From a bacterium (GTDB lineage Bacteria > Patescibacteriota > UBA1384 > JAMDBS01 > DAOVQR01), in NCBI GenBank assembly GCA_030628575.1, contig DAOVQR010000040.1:1-6477 (forward strand): a stretch of 6,477 nucleotides of DNA, given 5' to 3'. The notes under the pieces are model-generated. The model was given only the letters and a program-made list of their open reading frames with translations. It had not been told where the DNA came from and ran no database searches. Within the stretch, counting starts at the first letter, position 1; every line of letters begins with the position of its first letter. Shown piece after piece: positions 1 to 5,969 of this stretch. A program made the translations under genes and the position numbers.

Positions 1-395
1 TGATGCAACATGAAGATTCGGCAAAATTTATGTATGCCATTGCCAAACGCTGCCGAAAATATTATCTGGGGCTAACAGTTATTACACAAGATGTAGAAGA
101 TTTTTTGGACTCAAAATATGGACGGGCCGTAATTTCCAATTCTTCTATGCAGCTTTTATTAAAACAATCCTCTTCATCAATTAAAAAAGTAGCGGAAATC
201 TTTAATTTAACTGAGGGAGAAAAATATCTGCTCTTGGAATGTGAGGTAGGGGAAGGATTATTTTTTGCCGGACTCAACCATGTAGCCATCAAAATTATTG
301 CTTCCTATACCGAAGATCAAATTATTACCACTGATCCAAAACAATTATTGGAAATTAAAAAAGCCCAACAACAAACTACAAGCGAAGAGGAATAA
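1..395 (+). CDS. virB4: VirB4/TraC-family type IV secretion ATPase, C-terminal fragment
   Basis: This is the last roughly 130 residues of a VirB4/TraC-type ATPase; the reading frame is open to the left edge and the first full codon is at position 3. VirB4 proteins are cytoplasmic or inner-membrane hexameric ATPases that power conjugation and type IV secretion, normally 600-800 residues long, so the Walker A and B regions lie outside the window. What remains matches the end of the RecA-like core: a KRCRKY stretch (residues 15-20 from position 3), ITQDVEDF with the conserved Gln of this family (27-34), NSSMQLLLKQ (46-55), and a C-terminal strand region with a Gly-rich GEGLFFAG (83-90). The tail after about residue 118 is polar and probably disordered. 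It stops 3 bases before the next gene, so the two are probably co-translated. The family call is from recognition of the pattern and is fairly secure; which T4SS subtype it belongs to cannot be told from this fragment. Confidence 0.85.
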   Translation, partial: MQHEDSAKFMYAIAKRCRKYYLGLTVITQDVEDFLDSKYGRAVISNSSMQLLLKQSSSSIKKVAEIFNLTEGEKYLLLECEVGEGLFFAGLNHVAIKIIASYTEDQIITTDPKQLLEIKKAQQQTTSEEE

Positions 396-398
396 AAA

Positions 399-1616
399 AT
401 GTCAGATGATTCTAATAAATCTCAAAAAGATTATTTTTCCGATTTTGGTCAAAAAACCACCGATTTTTTTAAAGATTTTTTTACTGATCCAGTAAAATGG
501 TTATTTTGTTCACCTTGCTGCTGTCTACTTGTCTTTTTATTAATTCCTTTCACCATCGGCAGCATAATTTCCATAAATCCCAACTGGTCACCGGAATATG
601 GAGGATCGGAAGAATATCAAGGAAGTCAAGTTGATAAAGACTGTTTGGAAAAACTTGGTGGAATTAATGCCAAAAAATATGCTAGCTTAGTCAATAAGTG
701 GGCTGAAAAATATAGTGTTGACGCGGCTCTAGTTTCTGCTGTTATCCATCAGGAAAGCGGCTGGAATCCAGATGCCACTTCATCTGTCGGTGCTATGGGT
801 TTAATGCAATTAATGCCTGATACCGCTAAAGGTTTAGGCGTGACAAATGCCTATGACCCTGACCAAAATATTATGGGAGGAACAAAATATCTAAAACAGC
901 AATTGGACACATTTAATAATAAGGTTGATTATGCTCTTGCTGCTTATAATGCTGGGCCAGGAGCAGTTCAAAAGTACGGAGGAATTCCACCTTATGCCGA
1001 AACTCAAAATTATGTTGTAAGTGTTAAAAAATTGTATGAAAACTATAAGAAATGCTTGGAAGAACAACCCACTGGCGGGATAAAATGTGATGTGGTTTAT
1101 TTAAATCAATATGATGACAATAAACCTCCATTAAAAGCTGGTTGTGGACCAACATCGCTAGCGATGATCTTCCAAACATATGGTAAAAATATTACTGCGA
1201 TAGATATTGTTAAAAAAGGTACTCAGTGGGGTGACCCGTATTCTACTGGAATGAGTCACCCAAGCGCAATAACTTCTAAATTAAATGGTATGTCAGATTT
1301 AGAATGGGATTCAGCTTCCAGCTGGTCTGAAATTGAACAACAAGTTAAAGACGGTAATCCCGTAGCGGTTGGCACAACCTTCTCTGGAAGTTCCGGACAT
1401 TGGATGACAATTACCGGCTTCGTTGCAAATGGAGATGTGATTGTAAATGATCCATATGGCAATCACGGGTATATATGGAAAGGTGGGTACGGGGGCAATT
1501 ATAAAGGAGAACAAGTAACATATAATCGACAGGATTTTCTTAATCATTTTGCTGATAACCTAAGCTATAATCTATATATAAAAAACCCACCTAGTAGAAT
1601 TAATTGCGAGGAGTAA
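399..1616 (+). CDS. Membrane-anchored SLT lytic transglycosylase fused to C39-like cysteine peptidase
   Basis: A 405-residue bifunctional wall enzyme. Residues 1-33 form a short cytoplasmic tail rich in Phe and Asp. A transmembrane segment covers about 34-59, with a Cys cluster (C37, C40-C42) at its start. The SLT/lysozyme-like domain (about 92-215) has the catalytic Glu119 in the IHQES motif, GLMQLMP (134-140) and AYNAGPG (182-188), the classic motifs of lytic transglycosylases, which cut the glycan strand between MurNAc and GlcNAc. The C39-like papain-fold domain (about 230-395) shows oxyanion Gln237, Cys249 in GCGPTS, His334 in GHW and Asp351 in NDPYG, a complete catalytic set. The start at 399 has a good GAGGAA ribosome site about 7 bases upstream. 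Position directly after virB4 suggests a VirB1-like role, opening peptidoglycan for the secretion apparatus; Gram-positive conjugative systems use comparable SLT plus peptidase fusions. The target of the peptidase half (wall cross-link or protein) is unknown. Confidence 0.9.
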   Translation: MSDDSNKSQKDYFSDFGQKTTDFFKDFFTDPVKWLFCSPCCCLLVFLLIPFTIGSIISINPNWSPEYGGSEEYQGSQVDKDCLEKLGGINAKKYASLVNKWAEKYSVDAALVSAVIHQESGWNPDATSSVGAMGLMQLMPDTAKGLGVTNAYDPDQNIMGGTKYLKQQLDTFNNKVDYALAAYNAGPGAVQKYGGIPPYAETQNYVVSVKKLYENYKKCLEEQPTGGIKCDVVYLNQYDDNKPPLKAGCGPTSLAMIFQTYGKNITAIDIVKKGTQWGDPYSTGMSHPSAITSKLNGMSDLEWDSASSWSEIEQQVKDGNPVAVGTTFSGSSGHWMTITGFVANGDVIVNDPYGNHGYIWKGGYGGNYKGEQVTYNRQDFLNHFADNLSYNLYIKNPPSRINCEE

Positions 1617-1619
1617 ATT

Positions 1620-2651
1620 ATGAAAAAATCTTATTACATAATTATTGGTATAATTGTAATAATTCTTATTTCAATATTATTGTTTTTTATCTTTCGAACA
1701 AAAACTCCACCAGTAGCTCAAGAAGAAATTGATATTACTGAAATTATATCAGATACCACAATATTAAAAATTAAAAAAACTCTAGGTGACAGAGTTTACT
1801 TTCCTTTTATTAATTCAATAAATAATGAAATGACTTATTTGGGAGAAAAAGGTATATATTTTTTTAGATATAATTTAGTTAATCAACATAAACAAAAAAT
1901 TACTGATCAAGAAATTCTAGGACCATTGCAATTGTTTTACAGTTCATCCGCTAATGAAGTTATTGTAATGAGTAATTATCCTGATACAAATTTAAAATAT
2001 TATAATTTATCAACCAAACAAAATAGCTTAGTAAATTCAAACATTACTAATATCAGTTGGGGTAAAAAAAATCCTAGTAGAATATTTTATATCTATTTGG
2101 ATAAAAAAAATCACAATTATACACTAAATATATCTGACCCAAACGGAGATAAATGGGAAAAACTTCTAGATCTTGGGGAATCCAGTGCAAGTTTTTTCTT
2201 GGATAATTATGAAAATAATATATTTTATACAGATTTTGTAAATGTATATAAATTTAACCTTGAAAATAAACAAACTGAAGAAATTATCAATGCAAATTTA
2301 ACTGAAAATATTATTTTCTCACCAAATGGAAAGAAAATAGCATACAATAGTTATAACCATCAAACAAGAATTTATGATCTTGATACACAAAAAACAACTA
2401 ATTTATCTGGCATCATTGATCTTAAAAAAACTATTTTCTCTAATGAAAACGAAATAATTTATTTAAAGGATTTGAATCAATTAATAAAAATGGATATTAA
2501 AAATAATAAGGCCCAAGCAATAAATTTAGACAACTCTGATCTAAATTCAACAAATGTGTTGAATGATTCAATCTCTAATCTAAGTTTAAGTTTAGATAAC
2601 AAGCTATTATATTTCACTTCTAAAGATATTTTATACAAAATAGATCTCTAA
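1620..2651 (+). CDS. Membrane-anchored beta-propeller-like protein (WD40/TolB-type repeats)
   Basis: A 343-residue protein with an N-terminal anchor (hydrophobic residues about 5-25 after MKKS) and an extracytoplasmic remainder. The rest breaks into about seven similar units, at roughly 60-95, 104-139, 145-175, 191-224, 231-263, 271-303 and 321-343. Each has a hydrophobic strand, a turn such as SPNGKK or SLDNK, and a strand ending in a pattern like IYDLDTQK. This is the appearance of a PD40/WD40-like seven-bladed propeller. Such domains usually bind proteins; no catalytic motif is visible. A GAGGAG ribosome site sits 6 bases before the ATG, overlapping the end of the upstream gene, so it is probably translated together with virB4 and the SLT-C39 gene. 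By hand count its GC is about 23%, against 31% for the related propeller gene at 2728. Its specific function is not recognised. Confidence 0.75.
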   Translation: MKKSYYIIIGIIVIILISILLFFIFRTKTPPVAQEEIDITEIISDTTILKIKKTLGDRVYFPFINSINNEMTYLGEKGIYFFRYNLVNQHKQKITDQEILGPLQLFYSSSANEVIVMSNYPDTNLKYYNLSTKQNSLVNSNITNISWGKKNPSRIFYIYLDKKNHNYTLNISDPNGDKWEKLLDLGESSASFFLDNYENNIFYTDFVNVYKFNLENKQTEEIINANLTENIIFSPNGKKIAYNSYNHQTRIYDLDTQKTTNLSGIIDLKKTIFSNENEIIYLKDLNQLIKMDIKNNKAQAINLDNSDLNSTNVLNDSISNLSLSLDNKLLYFTSKDILYKIDL

Positions 2652-2687
2652 ATATCAGTAAACCTTAAATTATTCCCGACACCCCGA

Positions 2688-2716
2688 TCGTCAAATTTAA
2701 ATAAATCTGCTATAAT
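2688..2716 (+). promoter_or_regulatory. Sigma70-type promoter with extended -10
   Basis: TGCTATAAT at 2708-2716 is a perfect extended -10 element (TGnTATAAT). Seventeen bases upstream of the hexamer is TCGTCA (2688-2693), matching 4 of 6 bases of the TTGACA -35 consensus. The predicted start of transcription, about 7 bases after the -10, falls near 2723, only 4-5 bases before the ATG at 2728. This would make the PEGA-propeller gene the first gene of its own transcript. The rest of the 76-base gap (2652-2727) shows no terminator hairpin. Confidence 0.65.
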
Positions 2717-2727
2717 AAGATTAAATT

Positions 2728-4020
2728 ATGACTGAAGAAACATTACAATCAATGTCTGATACTCCGCAAGAACCTCCCGTTGAACCAAAATCAGGCACCA
2801 ATTTAGAAAGCAACAAAAGCAAAAAATTAAAGTTGGTTTTATGTATTATAATTGGAATAATAATTGTTGCAGCGGCAGTTTATTTTGTATTTTTCTATAA
2901 AGCAACTTTAGATATTAACTTGGAACCGCCAACGGCTCAGGTGGAAATTGCCGGACATACCAACACTGGTTCAACACAACAAAAGCTAATGCCAGGAGAG
3001 TATAAATTAAAAATTTCCCAACTTGGATATGTTACTTATGAAAAGATGATTAAATTGGGAGCCAGCGAAAAAAAAGATTTGAATATCCAGCTTAAAATCC
3101 AACCTGAACCTAAAAAAGTGACTAATTTCCCAGCCAAATTTTCCACCCTAGCAGAAGATGGAAATGGCCTAATTTATATTTCCAACGAAGGTAGAATTGG
3201 TTATATCGTCTATCATATTAATACTGATGATATCAGCGAACCGTCTGCTATTACTCCTGAAGTTTTTGGTGATGTAGAAAATATGATTTGGAATCCAAGC
3301 AAACGTTTATCTATTTTAAAAAAGAAAAACAAACATACTGGCATTTATGATTTTGGTCGTTACGATTTGTTAAATCAGGAAGAACAGGATTGGGGTGAAG
3401 GAATCGGCGGTATTGCCTATAATGGTGACGGTGAGAAAGTGGTTTATTATTATACTCCAGATACCGGCGAGAAAACTTTAATTCGAGCCAAAAAAGATAA
3501 TTCTAACATTGAACGCCTGATTGATTTAAGAGAATATAATTTAATTGATCCGATTGTTAAATGGTCAAAAAACGATAAAAATGTCTTATTAATTACTAAT
3601 CAAATATATGTTTTTGATATGTATTATAAAACCATAAAAAAACTGGAAAATATTGATTCTGTTACCAATGCGGATTTTACGCCTGATTCAAATCAAATAA
3701 TTTTTGAGCAAAAAGGACAACTTAAGCTGTGCGACTTAAATGGAGAAAATCAAAAAGAACTGAGCATAAACACACAACTTACTAAAACAACTTGGATAGA
3801 TAATAATACATTATTTTATGCTCAAAGAATGGAAAACCAAGCAACGGATAGTTTTTTTCAGATTGATATTAATAATATAGATAAAAAGGAATTTGACTAT
3901 AATAAAAGCCATATAATTAACGCCTTTAATCCAATAATTTCTCTGGATTTAACAAGAGTATTTTTTGAAAATAACGGCTATATGTATCTGTTAGATTTGG
4001 TTAATAAAAACTATAATTAA
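2728..4020 (+). CDS. Membrane-anchored PEGA-domain and beta-propeller protein
   Basis: A 430-residue protein. Residues 1-34 are a polar, Pro/Glu-rich cytoplasmic tail ending in Lys residues, followed by a transmembrane segment (about 35-57). A PEGA domain (about 59-124) follows, recognisable from EPPTAQVEIAG, LMPGEYKLKI and LGYVTYEK. PEGA domains are small surface or envelope beta-sandwich modules. From about 138 to the end there are about seven propeller-like units, with strands such as MIWNPSKR, IAYNGDGEKVVYYY, VKWSKNDKNVLLI, ADFTPDSNQIIF and LDLTRVFF. It shares its layout (anchor plus seven-bladed propeller) with the gene at 1620 and is probably a distant paralogue with an added PEGA module. 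The start is fixed upstream by an in-frame TAA at 2722-2724; the next in-frame Met is codon 9. There is no Shine-Dalgarno sequence before the ATG, fitting a near-leaderless message from the promoter at 2688-2716. A likely role is an envelope scaffold or contact protein of the T4SS cluster; this is an inference. Confidence 0.8.
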   Translation: MTEETLQSMSDTPQEPPVEPKSGTNLESNKSKKLKLVLCIIIGIIIVAAAVYFVFFYKATLDINLEPPTAQVEIAGHTNTGSTQQKLMPGEYKLKISQLGYVTYEKMIKLGASEKKDLNIQLKIQPEPKKVTNFPAKFSTLAEDGNGLIYISNEGRIGYIVYHINTDDISEPSAITPEVFGDVENMIWNPSKRLSILKKKNKHTGIYDFGRYDLLNQEEQDWGEGIGGIAYNGDGEKVVYYYTPDTGEKTLIRAKKDNSNIERLIDLREYNLIDPIVKWSKNDKNVLLITNQIYVFDMYYKTIKKLENIDSVTNADFTPDSNQIIFEQKGQLKLCDLNGENQKELSINTQLTKTTWIDNNTLFYAQRMENQATDSFFQIDINNIDKKEFDYNKSHIINAFNPIISLDLTRVFFENNGYMYLLDLVNKNYN

Positions 4021-4240
4021 ACACAGAACAACACAAAAAGGAACACAAAATAACACATTTTTAAATTAACCTAATTAACCTAATTTCTAATTAACCTAAA
4101 TAATACTCAATGACTTAATGACCAAATATATTAGACATTAGAAATTGGGATTTAGGATTTGTTTAGAGTAATTAGGTCAATTAGAACAATTAGAAATTCT
4201 TTACGTGTAGATATGTGTTCTATTTTGTGTGGATTTGTGT
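4021..4240. repeat. Long imperfect inverted repeat (dyad) filling the intergenic gap
   Basis: This roughly 220-base non-coding element begins directly after the stop codon at 4020 and ends just before the ribosome site of the next gene. Outer arms 4021-4047 and 4214-4240 are reverse complements at 22 of 27 positions without gaps. Middle arms 4063-4085 and 4170-4192 match at 18 of 23. Inner arms TAATG (4116-4120) and CATTA (4136-4140) match fully, and the palindrome AATATATT (4125-4132) lies at the apex. All are centred near 4128-4131. The left half (4021-4110) has 18 C and 3 G; the right half (4141-4240) has 24 G and 5 C. Inner arms are built of 9-base words (AATTAACCT left; AATTAGGTC and AATTAGAAC right). 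No clear target-site duplication or transposase is seen. It could be a dispersed genomic repeat, a cruciform or RNA hairpin, or a boundary between transcripts. Confidence 0.75.
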
Positions 4241-4242
4241 AT

Positions 4243-4250
4243 AAAGAGGA
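4243..4250 (+). promoter_or_regulatory. Ribosome binding site for the M74-like gene
   Basis: AAAGAGGA ends only 3 bases before the ATG at 4254, a tighter spacing than usual. An in-frame TAA at 4242-4244 prevents any upstream start and the next in-frame Met is codon 62, so the site together with the stop fixes the start at 4254. Confidence 0.6.
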
Positions 4251-4253
4251 TAT

Positions 4254-5957
4254 ATGGCTTCGACAAAAGAAATATACGAAAGACAAAGAATCCAACAGAA
4301 AAAAAGAGCCGATGCCTACCAAAAAAAGGTTGGGTTTTTAAGATATCATTTGGGAAGAACTTCAAGGGAAACCAAAAATATTCTGGCTGTGATAAATAAA
4401 AATTATTTGGGTAAAAGTCATGGCTATTCACCTTCAATGACCGAATTATATGATGGTTCAAAAGATCAGGAAAAAAGAGATGGGTCAGAAACATGGAAAG
4501 ATTTTGAAAGAAAAAATGCTGAAACAGAAAAGCAAATTGATAGAGAAAAACAACCAGCACAAGAAGAAGAGCTAGAACCCGAAGAAGAAGAAAAACCTGA
4601 TTTGTATGATCAAGCCAAAGAATTAAAAGATAAATTCGATGCCTACAAAGATATTTACGATCGAGCCAAAGGTTTAGGAAAAGATGGAACAGGAAAAGCT
4701 GGCGACACATTGGCTCGTAAAGGAGGCGAGAAACTTGCTAAAGAAGGAGGCAAACGAGCTGTTAAAGAGGGTGGGAAAGCTGTAGCTGGACAAGTTGCCA
4801 AAGAAGGCGCCAAACAAGCTGTTAAAGCAGGAGGAAAAGCTGTAGCAGAACAAGCAGCCGCAGGTTTAATAGCTCCAGGTGTTGGAAATGCTATATTGCT
4901 GGCTATGCAAGCCAAAGATTTAAAGGATACTGCCAAAAAATTAAAAAAAGCCCAAACAGGTGAAAAAGAAAGTTTTTTGGATAAATATAAATGGCCTTTA
5001 GCGGTCGTCATGGTAACAGTAACAATATTTGGCTTCACAGCCCTAATAGCAATTAGCGCCATCAGTTTAAGCGGTTATTTTGGCAGAATTACCGCCAAAT
5101 ATGCTAAATATGCCGTAGATACATACAATAATTTAAAACAGTTAGCTATGTTTGCTCACATAAATTTTGAGTCAGTTCAAGCAGAAGATATTATTACCAA
5201 AAACAAAAATGAGGTTATAAAAATTTTAGATGGAGTTATTAAACAAGCTAAAATTGACCCCCTAATGACAACCGAGCAAAGATCAAAAGTCGATAGTTTG
5301 GCAAAAGATGCCAAAGAAAAAAATTTCGCTCAGGCAAAAACTTGTTATGAATTATGGAAAATATTGCAGGAAGAACAGGTTTCCAGAACTAAAAAAGACA
5401 GAAAAAAAATTGAGGAATTAAAACAAAAGATCAATTCGCAAAAAAAAGAGCTTGATGATAAATTAAAAGAAGTTTATCAGGAAATTTATAAATGTGAAAT
5501 GTATCCTGTAGGCACTACTAATGCCACTGGAAAAGTAGAATTGCCAAAAAGTAATTATTATTCTTATGACGGTAAAGTCGGATTAGATTGGGGTAAACCG
5601 CGAACGATTTGCGCTATAATGAAATTATCCGAAGAATGGGCAAAAATCCATACAAATGAAAAACTGATTCTGGGAGATATTAGTTCGGCGCAAAAAAATA
5701 CCACCGAGCATCAACTTCACCAGAATGGCGAAGAAACTACTGTTAAAGGAAATAAAATAAATCCAGACAATAATGATTACGATAGAGAAGAAGCAAAAAA
5801 ATTTATTAATTTAATGTTACAGCTGAAGATAGCTCCGATTTTTACATCAGACAAAGAATTGGTAAAGGAATTCAAGGATAAAATAATAAACGGGAAACCA
5901 AAAGTAAGACATAGTGATAATAGTTCAAAATATTATAACATTCATATTGAATTGTAA
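4254..5957 (+). CDS. Membrane protein with coiled coil and degenerate M74 (MepA-like) murein endopeptidase domain
   Basis: A 567-residue protein. Residues 1-140 are highly charged with an acidic run (about 104-114), probably cytoplasmic. Residues about 145-205 are Ala/Lys/Gly-rich with a 20-residue tandem repeat (163-182, 183-202). A hydrophobic patch (204-219) and a transmembrane segment (about 248-275) follow. A coiled coil spans about 373-412. The C-terminus (about 434-567) follows the pattern of penicillin-insensitive murein endopeptidases: WGKPRTI, an EEWAKIH helix, GDIS (474-477), HQLHQNG (486-492), YDREEAKKFINLML (509-522), IFTSD (529-533) and a final NIHIEL. Active members have H-x6-D and HxH zinc and catalytic residues. 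Here the His is kept (H489) but the Asp position is Thr496, and the first His of HxH is Asn562, with H564 kept. This suggests a fold that binds wall but no longer cuts; activity cannot be excluded. The M74 assignment is from pattern memory and is moderately secure. Confidence 0.75.
   Translation: MASTKEIYERQRIQQKKRADAYQKKVGFLRYHLGRTSRETKNILAVINKNYLGKSHGYSPSMTELYDGSKDQEKRDGSETWKDFERKNAETEKQIDREKQPAQEEELEPEEEEKPDLYDQAKELKDKFDAYKDIYDRAKGLGKDGTGKAGDTLARKGGEKLAKEGGKRAVKEGGKAVAGQVAKEGAKQAVKAGGKAVAEQAAAGLIAPGVGNAILLAMQAKDLKDTAKKLKKAQTGEKESFLDKYKWPLAVVMVTVTIFGFTALIAISAISLSGYFGRITAKYAKYAVDTYNNLKQLAMFAHINFESVQAEDIITKNKNEVIKILDGVIKQAKIDPLMTTEQRSKVDSLAKDAKEKNFAQAKTCYELWKILQEEQVSRTKKDRKKIEELKQKINSQKKELDDKLKEVYQEIYKCEMYPVGTTNATGKVELPKSNYYSYDGKVGLDWGKPRTICAIMKLSEEWAKIHTNEKLILGDISSAQKNTTEHQLHQNGEETTVKGNKINPDNNDYDREEAKKFINLMLQLKIAPIFTSDKELVKEFKDKIINGKPKVRHSDNSSKYYNIHIEL
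4741..4860 (+). repeat. Two-copy 60-bp tandem repeat inside the M74-like gene
   Basis: Positions 4741-4800 and 4801-4860 match at 48 of 60 bases with no gaps. They encode residues 163-182 and 183-202, identical at 15 of 20 positions and built around KEGGK/AVKxGGKAVA. The preceding codons (about 150-162) look like a further, more decayed partial copy. The unit length is a multiple of three, so the frame is kept. Confidence 0.85.
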
Positions 5958-5969
5958 AAAGGTCAATAA

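Noticed and set aside
298..495. Plus-strand frame of 65 codons bridging virB4 and the SLT-C39 gene
   Set aside because: It is an out-of-frame overlap of two supported genes with low-complexity Lys/Ile content.
1311..1547. Minus-strand frames within the C39-like domain (also 1256-1462)
   Set aside because: They lie opposite a domain with a complete catalytic set and show no features of their own.
2652..2727. Possible intrinsic terminator after the first propeller gene
   Set aside because: No GC-rich stem followed by a T run is present; the slightly GC-rich patch around 2676-2692 does not fold back on itself beyond CGATCG.
4064..4198. CRISPR array
   Set aside because: The repeated words are only about 9 bases, without unique spacers or cas genes.
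4021..4253. Insertion sequence or MITE with target-site duplication
   Set aside because: Flanking bases show no convincing direct duplication and there is no transposase, so it is listed only as a dyad repeat.
4159..4341. Plus-strand open frame of 60 codons starting inside the dyad
   Set aside because: It overlaps the start of the better supported gene at 4254 in another frame, and its N-terminal half is repeat sequence.
4201..4710. Minus-strand open frame of 169 codons
   Set aside because: It is the complement of the Lys/Glu-rich N-terminus of the M74-like gene, giving a Leu/Phe-rich, domain-less protein, and it runs into the dyad element.
4655..5062. Minus-strand open frame of 135 codons, Ala/Pro/Ser-rich
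   Set aside because: It is a mirror of the Ala/Lys/Gly repeat region; the plus-strand frame has the membrane segment, coiled coil and a domain match.
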